This document shows, piece by piece, positions 1 to 10,864 of a DNA stretch of 64,000 nucleotides. The notes under the pieces were generated by a model. It did no database searches, was not told where the DNA came from, and saw only the letters and a program-made list of their open reading frames with translations. This stretch comes from Longimicrobium sp. (GTDB taxonomy: Bacteria; Gemmatimonadota; Gemmatimonadetes; Longimicrobiales; Longimicrobiaceae). Positions within the stretch are counted from its first letter, which is position 1, and each line of letters begins with the position of its first letter. Where the stretch lies: positions 1 through 64,000 of the forward strand of contig DASVTZ010000026.1 in the NCBI GenBank assembly GCA_036387335.1, given 5' to 3'. A program made the position numbers and the translations under genes.

Positions 1-180
1 ATCCTGTTGTCGCTTGCAGAATTTTGGGAGGCGGCGGAGCCTTGCAACAATTCAAAAGATCGCGCTCCGCGCTGGTCAGCGCCTTCGTCTGAAGGACCGA
101 TGCGCGGCCCGTGGTGAGCTCGGCGAGGGAAATCCTCTCCAGCTGTTCGCGGATCTGTTCCCAGCCTGCCTCCGCGGTTC
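1..180 (-). pseudogene. fragment of an unrecognised gene fused to the kinase relic
   Basis: Read on the minus strand, this end of the window gives a coherent peptide (AEAGWEQIREQLERISLAEL, then a segment ending TSAERDLLN) that continues the relic at 181-906 only after a frame change. It does not look like the ATPase domain expected to follow a kinase dimerisation domain, so it is probably the tail of a different gene joined by deletion. I do not recognise the family. The window edge or a poor contig end may contribute. Confidence 0.3.
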
Positions 181-906
<726 letters not shown>

Positions 907-987
907 GCTTCCCCCGGCCGGCCGTCGTACAGGATAGGCGGACGGATGCCGCCGGTTCCGAGCTCAACCCTCACCCGGAGGATGCCA

Positions 988-3129
<2,142 letters not shown>

Positions 3130-3351
3130 TCAAAGTTCGTCGACGGGTACCCCGTTCCCTGCGCGGATCTCCTGCAACCCGCGGCTCGCCTTCTCGAACG
3201 CACCTGGGATGGAATCCAGAACGGCCACTACCGAAGAAGGGTCTCTCGCCGCCTCGTCCGTGGTAGGACGAGGCGGTGTGCCGGCGAACTCGCCGAGATT
3301 CACATGTTGGCCGTCGGGCAGCAGCTCGGTTCGCGTTCCATCATCGACCAC
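3130..3351 (-). CDS. small hypothetical protein, GTG start
   Basis: A 73-codon minus-strand frame starts with GTG at 3351, preceded at good spacing by GGAGGAGGG, which is why this start is preferred to longer readings. The product is acidic and ends VPVDEL; that tail and size resemble small antitoxin-like proteins, but no family can be assigned with certainty. Its stop touches the stop of the propeller gene (convergent). A perfect 11-base inverted repeat (3249-3276) lies within the coding region. Coding status rests on the ribosome site and composition only. Confidence 0.45.
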   Translation of the reverse strand: MVDDGTRTELLPDGQHVNLGEFAGTPPRPTTDEAARDPSSVVAVLDSIPGAFEKASRGLQEIRAGNGVPVDEL

Positions 3352-3481
3352 GGACCCTCCTCCGCACGGGTGCAGGTTTGGTGTTACTATGTAACTTACA
3401 CCGGATACGGTGAGCGTCGGGTTGGGCGCTGGGATCCGCGTGTGTAGGATAACTTCGTGGACACTCACCGAGGAGGGCATC

Positions 3482-3919
3482 TTGGGCGAGTCGGCGAACG
3501 CTAGGGGGAGGATCGAGTCGGACCCACAAGGAGAGGCGGACAACGGCCTACATGGTGGCCCGTCTCCCCTGCAGTGCTTCAACGAAGAGACGGTTGCAGC
3601 TCTTAGAGACAGTGAGCAGGGGCGTGGAATGACGCGGTTCGAGTCAGCCGAAGCGCTCTTCGAAGATCTCGGGATTCGCCACAACCCTGACGATATAATT
3701 GATCAAACCGGAAGGCTCCGACCGCGCGTGGTGGAGCGAATTGGACGCGAAGCAGTCGCCGCCGCCGTGCGCGAGCTCAAGGCGGCCGGGTGTGATGTCT
3801 ACTACACGGACCCGGCATTCCCAGGGTATATAATCCGCGAAGCCCCGGACGGTTCTCGCGAACTGCTGGAGGAGGATGCGGCTGGCGATTTCGGCGTCCG
3901 GAGCCAGGAAACGAGATAA
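3482..3919 (+). CDS. hypothetical protein, TTG start
   Basis: The frame is open from before 3410, but the best start is TTG at 3482, five bases after GGAGG (3472-3476); a shorter version from ATG 3629 is possible. The product is about 145 residues, soluble and charged, with a C-terminal half (from FESAEALFEDLGI) that looks like a compact alpha/beta domain. I do not recognise the family. An intrinsic terminator follows directly at 3923, so it is the last or only gene of its transcript. Confidence 0.55.
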   Translation: MGESANARGRIESDPQGEADNGLHGGPSPLQCFNEETVAALRDSEQGRGMTRFESAEALFEDLGIRHNPDDIIDQTGRLRPRVVERIGREAVAAAVRELKAAGCDVYYTDPAFPGYIIREAPDGSRELLEEDAAGDFGVRSQETR

Positions 3920-3922
3920 ATA

Positions 3923-3955
3923 CGGCGAGAACCGCTCATGCAGTTCTCGCCGTTT
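3923..3955 (+). terminator. intrinsic terminator
   Basis: A perfect 10-base stem (CGGCGAGAAC at 3923-3932 with GTTCTCGCCG at 3943-3952), a 10-base loop and a short T run sit directly after the stop at 3919. Confidence 0.85.
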
Positions 3956-3965
3956 CCTCTATGGC

Positions 3966-4001
3966 TCTATGTGAGGCGCAGTTCCCGCGACCTCACATAG
4001 A
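3966..4001. other. second inverted repeat between convergent genes
   Basis: An 11-base perfect inverted repeat (TCTATGTGAGG and its complement, 14-base loop) lies between the 3482 gene terminator and the minus-strand NYN gene. No U tract follows closely on either strand, so it is a weaker terminator candidate or a barrier between the convergent units. Confidence 0.5.
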
Positions 4002-4043
4002 CCAGCTTCTTTACTAAACGGGCGTCCTCTGGCATCGCTCACT

Positions 4044-4943
4044 TCACGATTTCAGATCAGTCCGGACACCCTCCCAGAACCCTGCTCGAATCGCCCTCCG
4101 ATCTCCTTCTTCCAGCACAACCCCGAAATGTGCCGAGGCAGCTCGCAGCAAGGGGCCATCAACCGTAATTGGAAGTCTGGGCTGTCCTGCAATGACAGCC
4201 GCGATAGCCGATGCCTCGTTTTTCGATTGCCAGTCCGCAGCGAACTTAGTCCCAAACGCCTTCCAATCGTCGGGACCGATCACACCGGGCTGCGCAGCGC
4301 CGGCTTGGACCGAACCACCAGCCGCGCTAAGAGCCGTTGGAACGGAGGTGGGTGGGATCGAGCCTTGCGCCGCGGGCGCTCCAGAAGTTGGCGCGAGAGT
4401 TCCCCCGGCTATCTCTCCCAGAAATGCCAGGCACTCTGTCCGTGAAAGGATAATGCGATCATCGGCTTCGCGAACGAGTGTTTCGGCCTGGTTTCTCCTC
4501 CCGACCGGTGACTCGATCCCGATCAACACGACGGCGACGCCAAGTTCCTGAGCTTCTGCCACCCCTTCACGGACGTCCTCGTCGCCACTGAGCAGAAAGA
4601 TCGTGCGAACGGCGCCGTTGCGTGGAAGGACGATCAGATCCCGCACGATGCGCGAATCCACGCCTTTCTGCCCGCCGTGCGTCATCCTTCCAAGCCTCAG
4701 CTTGATCCCCCTCTGGTCGGCGAGGCTGTTGTGTTCGAAGGTTGGGAGCGCGTTCGGAGCCGCATCGTACCAGTACGTGCGGAGGTATTTCTGCCCGGAA
4801 TGCTTCGCACACAGCTCTGCCAGCTCCACGTTCACCCTCGAAGCGTCGAGCCGCAGCTCGCGGCGCGACGTCGTTCCATAGCAGAGCTCGCCGGCTGCCG
4901 CGTAGAGGTACCCGGCATCCACCATGATCACGAACTGATCCAT
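4044..4943 (-). CDS. NYN (PIN-like) domain ribonuclease, LabA-like
   Basis: The 299-residue product begins MDQFVIMVDAGYLYAA and carries the conserved acidic pattern of NYN nucleases: the first Asp in VDAGYL, the GVDSRIVRDLIVL block, and FLLSGDEDVREGV in the third motif, within about the first 180 residues. Family knowledge predicts a metal-dependent RNase of the PIN-like fold. A Pro/Ala/Gly linker leads to a C-terminal helical domain of about 75 residues, in the position of the OST-HTH-like modules of LabA relatives. ATG 4943 is preferred because a GAGGG site precedes it and the upstream in-frame extension reads through a terminator hairpin. It has its own promoter (5029-5057) and leader hairpin. 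Confidence 0.85.
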   Translation of the reverse strand: MDQFVIMVDAGYLYAAAGELCYGTTSRRELRLDASRVNVELAELCAKHSGQKYLRTYWYDAAPNALPTFEHNSLADQRGIKLRLGRMTHGGQKGVDSRIVRDLIVLPRNGAVRTIFLLSGDEDVREGVAEAQELGVAVVLIGIESPVGRRNQAETLVREADDRIILSRTECLAFLGEIAGGTLAPTSGAPAAQGSIPPTSVPTALSAAGGSVQAGAAQPGVIGPDDWKAFGTKFAADWQSKNEASAIAAVIAGQPRLPITVDGPLLRAASAHFGVVLEEGDRRAIRAGFWEGVRTDLKS

Positions 4944-4959
4944 ACCGACCCTCTGAGCG

Positions 4960-4990
4960 AAAAAAAAGCGGGTCCCCCGAGGAGACCCGC
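4960..4990 (-). terminator. leader terminator / attenuator of the NYN gene
   Basis: On the minus strand a 7-base stem (GCGGGTC/GACCCGC, 4968-4990) is followed by eight U residues (4960-4967), ending only 16 bases before the NYN start codon. A second hairpin (GGGGCC/GGCCCC, 4995-5010) lies just upstream in the leader. Because the promoter at 5029-5057 is upstream of both, transcripts must pass this terminator to express the gene. Confidence 0.75.
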
Positions 4991-5028
4991 AAACGGGGCC
5001 GTAAGGCCCCAGCAAATGTTACTCTGCG

Positions 5029-5057
5029 AATATAGCCGTTTCCACCAGGCTCGTCAA
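5029..5057 (-). promoter_or_regulatory. sigma70-type promoter of the NYN gene
   Basis: TTGACG (5052-5057, minus strand) is separated by exactly 17 bases from TATATT (5029-5034), a near-consensus promoter. The predicted start near 5022 gives an 80-base leader containing the terminator-like hairpin. Confidence 0.75.
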
Positions 5058-5225
5058 CTCACGGTAACCGCGCCGCAGACATTCCTGCGCGCCAGGAACA
5101 GACACTAATTCGCGAGCAAGCGACGCGCGATTGTCGTTGCACAAAAGTTCTTAGACAGGTTTGACCTAAGTCTTTAGACAGCGGCCACGAACCTGTGCGA
5201 TCACGGTAGGGGATGAGGGAGGCGG

Positions 5226-5711
5226 TCATGCGGTGCCTGTCTCCCTCAAGAGCATCTGCGATACGTCTGCGTACATCTCCACCTGGGTACCACGCGAAAA
5301 GAACAGCGGCGGCTTCAAATCGTGTTCACGAGCGCCCGAGAACGTCCTGAAGAAGGGGTCGTTGATCGCGCAGATGATCGGCCGCGCCTCGTCTGAGAAC
5401 TGATCCGCTGTCAGATTCACGTCGAGGTCACCGACGCGGAGCCACGCGTGCGTCTGGACTGCCCCCAATTCGTGGGAAGTCCCCAGCGGGATTGCAGGGT
5501 CAGCGGCGCGTTCAGCATTCGCGACCAGCCGAGACATCGGCCCTCCTGATTCATACAGGTGGCGCGCGAAAAAGATGCTCGAGAGCTTGCACCAACCCCG
5601 TGGGAACGGCGCGGCCATCGAGTGCGCACCTTCCGCGGAGTACGCCTCAAGTGCTCGGCGAAACCGAACAGCCTGATCGTAGAGCCCACCCTCGATCACG
5701 GTCCAATCCAC
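5226..5711 (-). CDS. transglutaminase/papain-like small protein (putative)
   Basis: GTG 5711 is chosen because GGAGGT precedes it at ideal spacing. The 161-residue product has GWCKLSS with Cys41, then HAWLRVGDLDVNLTADQF with His88 and Asp97. A Cys in a helix start followed by H-A-W and a V-N-L-T-A-D-Q-F strand is the pattern of small transglutaminase-like thiol hydrolases, so a Cys-His-Asp triad is plausible. No signal peptide or membrane segment is seen. It lies downstream of the HEPN gene on the same strand, in an island of RNases and proteases; its role is unknown. Confidence 0.55.
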   Translation of the reverse strand: MDWTVIEGGLYDQAVRFRRALEAYSAEGAHSMAAPFPRGWCKLSSIFFARHLYESGGPMSRLVANAERAADPAIPLGTSHELGAVQTHAWLRVGDLDVNLTADQFSDEARPIICAINDPFFRTFSGAREHDLKPPLFFSRGTQVEMYADVSQMLLRETGTA

Positions 5712-5798
5712 GCCCGACCTCCAAGGTTTGCGTCATCGGAGGTGCCCATCATCAGCTCCACCGGCCCCGCCGCACATACCATCGTGCTCCAGGTGGAG

Positions 5799-6254
5799 CT
5801 ATCGTGGCGCGGCCTGCTCCTCAATATAGGGCTTTAGCACGCTGATGAACCACCACAAGCCGAAGGCATCTGGAAGCGGATCCGCTGTCGGATCGCCAAC
5901 CTCCTCAAACGCATATCGCAGTCGGGCGAAAGCATCCCTCGACTCGTCTAGCACCCCGGGTAGCGACAGGTCCCGCCCGGGGAGAAACCGGTCGAGTACG
6001 CCGTCTGGACCAGAGCTGCGGATGCTCTCGTACCGGCGCTCCAGTTCGGCTCGGTCGTCTGTCGGCAAGCCATCGAAGAGCCTCTTCAGGTCGTGGCCCC
6101 AAGGCCACCGCCCGCCGCTACGTGCAGCACCAAGGACCTTCAGATACAGTTCCGCCGCGAACGCCAGGTTCGGCGTCACAGCCTGCCAAGGACCCCGATC
6201 TCCCTCGAGGTAGGCATGCACCCCCAGTTGGCCAAGATTGCCGCCTCGGTCCAT
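5799..6254 (-). CDS. HEPN domain protein (putative RNase/toxin-like)
   Basis: The conserved core is NLAFAAELYLKVLGAAR followed by RWPWGHDLKRLFDGLP. The E-L-Y-L-K helix and the G-H-D-L-x-x-L-F helix are typical of HEPN proteins, and RWPWGH fits the R-x4-6-H catalytic spacing. ATG 6254 with AGGA upstream gives 151 residues; the frame is open to a GTG at 6404, but that extension is Arg/Ala-rich and unlike protein and has no ribosome site. It is divergent from the CHAT gene at 6677 and on the same strand as the 5226 gene. HEPN function as an RNase is family knowledge; activity here is inferred. Confidence 0.6.
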   Translation of the reverse strand: MDRGGNLGQLGVHAYLEGDRGPWQAVTPNLAFAAELYLKVLGAARSGGRWPWGHDLKRLFDGLPTDDRAELERRYESIRSSGPDGVLDRFLPGRDLSLPGVLDESRDAFARLRYAFEEVGDPTADPLPDAFGLWWFISVLKPYIEEQAAPR

Positions 6255-6676
6255 ACCATCCTGTGCGCCAATCCGGGGCCGCTCCAGCGTTCCCGCTCCC
6301 AAGATCTGTTGTTTCTCGGATACGGAAGTCGCTGGGTCCCGGCGTTCGCCTCGATGAGGTGCGAGTGCGTCTGATGTGAGGGCACTGGCGAGGTGTTGGG
6401 CCACTCACCCGCAGAGGAGGGTTCGGCTCAGTCTGAGCATAGCGGGCTGTCAAATGATGCGGTTGGTAGCTCGAGATCAGGTCCGACTGGTGCAACTATC
6501 GTTTCCGACCTACTGTTGGTGGTATGCGTGTTTCAGGGATGTGCGAGCCTCGAGTAGCTTCGGGCAAGAGAAAGGTAGAAGTGAGTTCTCGCGGACACCT
6601 ACGTTCACTCGGCTAGCCAACTTCGTGGCCCCGATCCGGCCCAACTCACGGGCACGTGCATACATTAGGGAACTCG

Positions 6677-7882
6677 ATGAAAGTTCTTGCACTCTTTTCA
6701 AATCCACCCGACCAGACCCCCCTCCGTCTCGACAAGGAGGACAAGATCTTGGTGCGGCTTGCGCGTGAGTTCGCCTCGACAGTTTCACTCGTGCGTCAGC
6801 ACGCATCAGAGATCGAGGACATTCATAGCCTGTTGATCAATGGCGACTACGATGTGCTGCACTTCTCGGGGCACGGGGATGCAGATGGGTTGTGTCTTGA
6901 CCAGGGGGATTCGGAGCGGAGTGAAACTGTTAGCGCCGCACGGGTACTTAGCCTAATTAATCTCTCGAAGAAGCAACCGCTGGTTAGCGCGTTCTTAAGT
7001 TGCTACTCAGCAGATAATCTTCCCATCCTAGCCGACAGCGCGCCGTTCGTAATTACCTCACGCGGGGCAGTGTCGGACCAAGACTGCTTGATCTTTGTTG
7101 AAGGGTTTTACGAACACCTCTTTCGCCAGAACTCTGTTAACGCGTCGTTCGAGCACGCACTTACCCTCATGCGGGCGCGGGGTTGCGGAGAGCAATGCTT
7201 CACACTATCGAGGCGGCACTTGGTTCGGCGAAAAGATAGCGTCTACGTCGAGAGCCGGCCGTCCTCGACGCACGACCCTGTTATCATCAACCTCGACGCG
7301 GTACGGGATTCCTTAGGTCGCTTCGGCCTCTCTGAGGAAGAGATGTGCCATTTGCTTGCACGAAAAGTGGTCATCCATCATTGGATCTTCGACACCGCAC
7401 GTGACGACGCAGTGTTACCGATTGGTCGGTTGCTGTTTGGTGTCTTCTCATGGACCAACGCCCGTGACGTGATTTACTGCACGAAGTTAATGAAACTTCG
7501 CGCCGACGCGCCTGCGCTCGCTTGGCAGGTGTGGTCACGCTTGATGTCCACTTACAATGATCTTGCGGCTTGCCGCTATCGAAGTGCGCAGCGTCCGAGT
7601 GATCCTAGTTCGTCCTACATGCTAGAGGAGGCCGTCGCGCTCTTTCAGCACCATGTTCTGAAGTACATGGAGCCCGCTCGGCATACGCTAGTTCAACTGA
7701 ACCAGGAAGAGCTCCTGCCTCACCTCCAGATGGCCATTACCCAGGTAGAAACAGCCTCCGACCAGTTGGCGCTGGGCCGGTTCCGCGAAGTCGTCCTATC
7801 GCTGGAACTCGCATTAACAAACTATCATACCGTGGCCGACGGGCTTCAGCCCCCTGAGGACGTGTCACCAGCGGCTACGTGA
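6677..7882 (+). CDS. CHAT domain (caspase-like) protease
   Basis: ATG 6677 follows AGGGAA; a 7-codon upstream extension to 6656 lacks a site. The first 200 residues form a CHAT caspase-fold domain: VLHFSGHGD places the catalytic His at 66 and FLSCYSADN the catalytic Cys at 109, followed by ITSRGAVSDQDCLIFVEGFY. The C-terminal 200 residues are helical with no recognised domain and may bind a partner or sense a signal. CHAT proteases usually act as effectors that cleave a neighbour-encoded or host target. GC content is clearly below the surrounding genes (for example codons TTA, AAT, TTA near 6955), suggesting transfer. The stop TGA lies in the ribosome site of the next gene, so the two are translationally coupled. 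Confidence 0.85.
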   Translation: MKVLALFSNPPDQTPLRLDKEDKILVRLAREFASTVSLVRQHASEIEDIHSLLINGDYDVLHFSGHGDADGLCLDQGDSERSETVSAARVLSLINLSKKQPLVSAFLSCYSADNLPILADSAPFVITSRGAVSDQDCLIFVEGFYEHLFRQNSVNASFEHALTLMRARGCGEQCFTLSRRHLVRRKDSVYVESRPSSTHDPVIINLDAVRDSLGRFGLSEEEMCHLLARKVVIHHWIFDTARDDAVLPIGRLLFGVFSWTNARDVIYCTKLMKLRADAPALAWQVWSRLMSTYNDLAACRYRSAQRPSDPSSSYMLEEAVALFQHHVLKYMEPARHTLVQLNQEELLPHLQMAITQVETASDQLALGRFREVVLSLELALTNYHTVADGLQPPEDVSPAAT

Positions 7883-7891
7883 GGTGAATTG

Positions 7892-8389
7892 ATGGAGAAT
7901 ACATACGACTTAGCCGACTACGTGTCGTTCCATACGGGATTGCGTCCGGCCAGCAAAGTGACCCTGCTTCGGCACATGGCGTCTGCGATGTTTGAGCGGC
8001 GCGGGCTCTCTCGCGATCAGATCGAAATCATTGCGAACAGACTTTTAGAGCGCGAGGACGTTCTAAGTACCGGTATAGGATCTGGCGTCGCAATACCCCA
8101 CGCCGCAGTGGAGGTGGACATCTTGAACGATTTCCACCTGGGTGCCTTTTATGCTGCTACTGCGATCGATTTTGACGCCCTAGATGGTAGGCCGGTCTGG
8201 GTTTTTTTCTGTCTTGTGGGTCCGAAGGACAGACACGTGGGACGGTACGTGAAATCCATGTCGCGGCTGAGCAGGGTCTTACGCCGGGGGGGATGGGCGA
8301 TAGAGCATCCTCCCGAACATCCGGAAGCTTGGGAAGCTCTGATAGCAAAGCTGTTGTGCGAAGTGTCCTACAAGGGTCCACTGCGTTAG
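7892..8389 (+). CDS. PtsN-like PTS EIIA (type 2) domain protein
   Basis: ATG 7892 follows GAGGTG at 7880-7885, overlapping the stop of the CHAT gene. The 165-residue product is the length of PtsN and carries the EIIA-2 signature LEREDVLSTGIGSGVAIPHA, with the phospho-acceptor His at residue 70. Family members accept phosphate from HPr or NPr and act as regulators or sugar-PTS components. No other PTS gene is in the window, so a regulatory or sensing role with the CHAT protease is more likely than transport. The stretch after the His (residues about 80-110) keeps the AIDFDALDGRPVWVFFCLVGP strand pattern of the family. Confidence 0.8.
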   Translation: MENTYDLADYVSFHTGLRPASKVTLLRHMASAMFERRGLSRDQIEIIANRLLEREDVLSTGIGSGVAIPHAAVEVDILNDFHLGAFYAATAIDFDALDGRPVWVFFCLVGPKDRHVGRYVKSMSRLSRVLRRGGWAIEHPPEHPEAWEALIAKLLCEVSYKGPLR

Positions 8390-8936
8390 CCAAACGGTAG
8401 GGCCCGGAGTCGTTCCACCCCGCCCACCTAGTAGTGGACCGAAAGAGTTCGTGCGGCTCATCTTCGGTCCAGGCTCAGCTCGGCATTACGCCCGTCATGA
8501 TTAAACGCCACTTCGTGGCGCGCGCGAGGCGGAGGTCGGTGTGGTCGCCTAGTCTGGTCAGCCATGGCCCCGATTCGCCTCCCACAGTGGGGCCCTCCTC
8601 AAGGCGAGATCTCCACCTTCCTTGCGGAGGAGTTCGAGTCTCCTCCTATCTTCCAAGGCGAAGCTCGCGGTGAGCGCATTCTTGACCGCGCGGTCTTCAC
8701 CCCGCGGGCGTGACCGCAGGGTTCGGCATGGCCGCATCTGCGGTCGGAGGGATGAGGGCGACTCGCCGCAAACACCCGGCGTTCTTCCTTTGGGAGGCGA
8801 AACGTCGTTCCGCGAAGTAGCGAGGCCGAGCTGGGCGATGCGTCTCTGGGATGTGGGGCACAGTCGCTGAGGGTGCGGTGCGGGGCGTCCTCCAGCAAAC
8901 GCTCTCTACGCCCCCTCCGAAGATCCCCAGGAGTAA
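8390..8936 (+). other. gene-free stretch, partly a copy of the HNH gene leader
   Basis: No convincing coding frame is seen. From about 8845 the sequence resembles the leader of the intact HNH gene (12795-12900), sharing gatgtg-ggggcaca, ctccagca-ac, ccgtccg-like and agatc-ccaggag segments, so the upstream region was copied together with the relic at 8937. The rest (8390-8840) holds nothing I can assign. Confidence 0.5.
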
Positions 8937-9062
8937 CATCGCCAGAAAGAAAATGAGGCTGACCCGCTTTCATACGGAGGTGCTCGGCGCCACGCTCGCC
9001 AACTCCGCCGCACCCGCTTGCTCCGAGTCACCGAGCGAGAGGCATTGGTGAGCGCGCGGTCC
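8937..9062 (+). pseudogene. HNH endonuclease relic with a 394-base internal deletion
   Basis: This is a decayed copy of the intact HNH gene at 12902. It keeps the N-terminal codons (ARKKMRLTRFHTEVLGAT; intact copy ARKKLRLSRFYAEVLGAT), then jumps at a TCC shared by both ends to the region just before the HNH domain (gagaggcattggtgag matches 13398-13413). By alignment 394 bases are missing, which is not a multiple of three, and the GTG start is replaced by ATC. Similarity ends soon after 9062, so the HNH motif itself is gone. Confidence 0.75.
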
Positions 9063-9117
9063 GGTGGCTCGAAGGATCCTTCGAGCCACCGCCTAAGTGG
9101 GTTGGACGTGCGTGCAT

Positions 9118-9312
9118 GATGTGGGGCTCCGCCATGTCTGCGGCTTCGTCATCCTGCTGGTGGTGACGATCGCCTTGCTGGCGTCGTTTGTCAGAGGGTT
9201 GTTGGACTCTCCTGAACGAACTGCTCCCGCATATGAACACGGGGCTCATCGTTGGGTTGTTCTGGCTCCTCTGGGTCAACACACTGACGATGTGGGGACA
9301 CGACTAATTCAC
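9118..9312 (+). pseudogene. possible frameshifted small membrane protein
   Basis: Two hydrophobic segments occur in different frames: CGFVILLVVTIALLASFVRG (about 9140-9200) and, one frame over, a second helix MNTGLIVGLFWLLWVNTLTM ending at a TAA near 9304. Read together across a frameshift near 9215 they would form a small two-helix membrane protein. No family is recognised and chance cannot be excluded. Confidence 0.25.
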
Positions 9313-9438
9313 CCCTCCCGTCCTGTTTACCGACACACGCGGGGAACTTTCGCACTTTTGGGGTTTTTCCCTGTAAAAGAGATAAGCCACTCGGACAACG
9401 AGCACCATCCCTCTCCAGCACTCGCCAAGAGGTAACTG

Positions 9439-10005
9439 ATGCCGCGCACACGACGAGACGGACAGGTAATCGCCGCATGGATCGGCTTCTTCGCAGTTAT
9501 CGTTGCGGCTCTGATCGGCTTGGCGGATAAGGTTCTGCCACCCCAGGAGCCGAGTCGATCGGACCCGCAGCGCACAGTCACCGATCCTCAAATTTTGGAC
9601 GGCAAGCGCGGAACTTTGGAGCCCCCTTCGGCGGGTCCCAAGGCCGATTCTGCCCTACCTCCCCAGGTACAACGCCCGAAGCCGCCCGGTGAGATTGCGA
9701 GTTCGCTCTACCTTCCCGCCGGGGTCACATTCACTTACGTGTTCTTCCAAGAACATGGGCCAGAGAAGTCTTCTCCGTGCAAAACGCACGACGCAGTGCC
9801 GCCAGGGGAGTTCATCGCCCGTTTTGAAGATTACCGCGAAGCCGCGAAGCGAGAGAACGTGCGGATGATTGTCACAGCCCAAGGAGCATCTACAAAGGAT
9901 TGGCTCCAACCCGATATCCGATACCGTGGGCATCCGCTGAGAATCGCCTTCTACACGTGCAACGGATTTCCTGCACTCGGTGCTGAGGTCCCACTCAGCG
10001 ACTAA
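9439..10005 (+). CDS. hypothetical single-pass membrane protein
   Basis: ATG 9439 follows AGAGGT (9428-9433). Residues about 9-27 (IAAWIGFFAVIVAALIGLA) form one transmembrane helix near the N-terminus, followed by a Pro/Arg-rich linker (to about 95) and a small soluble domain of about 90 residues, presumably outside the cell. Cys residues are present in the C-terminal domain (SSPCKTHD and FYTCNGF) and could form a disulphide. I do not recognise the family. Its stop lies inside the frame of the relic that follows. Confidence 0.6.
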   Translation: MPRTRRDGQVIAAWIGFFAVIVAALIGLADKVLPPQEPSRSDPQRTVTDPQILDGKRGTLEPPSAGPKADSALPPQVQRPKPPGEIASSLYLPAGVTFTYVFFQEHGPEKSSPCKTHDAVPPGEFIARFEDYREAAKRENVRMIVTAQGASTKDWLQPDIRYRGHPLRIAFYTCNGFPALGAEVPLSD

Positions 10006-10858
10006 CCGACCCAACGTTCGAGGCGCCATCTACACCGAAGCATCCGCGACACCACTACCAGTACGTGGTGTTCGCCACGAGCGAGTTTACCAGCGAAGCG
10101 CAACGGTACGCATTCGCACACGACATCCACCTGCTCCCCCTCCGCAGGTCCGCGTACCTCCGGCCCATCGTGTCCTCCATCTCTCGCGCAGACCACGCTC
10201 TGAGGGAGGGGGGACTCGTCCGGCCGCCGCGACGCGTATTCGGTCGTGGCGGGGCGGAAGACGGTCTCCGGCTTGCGGAACTGCGCGCACGCGTCGGTGA
10301 CCTTCTTCGGCACGCTCCGTATCCGGCGAACGCACCCGGTGCGCTCGAGCGCACGCTGTGGGAATTCGTAGAAGCCTGCGCGAGCCTCGACGGGGCAGTG
10401 TTAGGTATGGCCGCAGGGTCCTTCCCTGTTTTCCTGGTGCCCGAGCCTGGGACCCGGGTAGCGGAGTTGGGCCCTGCGCTGTCCGTCATGACCCGGTGGG
10501 ACGACCGCGCCTGGTACATCGAAGACTGTGCAACCGGTCAGCGCGTGTTCTCCTTCGACCTGCAACCGAGATCTTCCGCTTGTACGCGGAAGCGGGTGCG
10601 CTGTCGGCGCGCCGTGCACTCGACCTCAAGGGCGAAGCCCTCCATGAAATCCAGGGAGTTTACACGGACGAGTTCGGCGAACTGCGCCTCCGGCGGTTGC
10701 GACTCGGTCAAGACTGGCTCGCTGAGGCACGCGCGCGCCTGGATCGATTACCCGAACCGGCTCTAAGACGCTGGAGCGTTGTGGCGCGCAATGTTTGGTG
10801 TAGCGCATCCGCGCCAATCGCGCCCGCGGTTGTTCCACTCGTAAGGCCGGGGCGGTGA
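10006..10858 (+). pseudogene. truncated and frameshifted gene, restriction-endonuclease-like
   Basis: A coherent peptide begins without a start codon directly after the previous stop (LTDPTFEAPSTPKHPRHHYQ) and continues with VVFATSEFTSEAQRYAFAHD and IHLLPLRRSAYLRP. The F-T-x-E-A-Q-x-Y-A-x-x-x-x-I-x-L pattern is typical of the C-terminal part of Mrr/PD-(D/E)XK-like domains, so the nuclease core is probably missing. At about 10556-10565 the frame changes: FSFDLQ in the first frame is continued by EIFRLYAEAGALSARRALDL in another, ending at 10858. Missing N-terminus plus an internal shift make it a pseudogene. Confidence 0.6.
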
Positions 10859-10864
10859 CCGGCC

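Noticed and set aside
4944-5015. N-terminal extension of the NYN protein from TTG 5015
   Set aside because: The extension reads through the terminator hairpin and U tract; ATG 4943 has its own ribosome site and the conserved family start.
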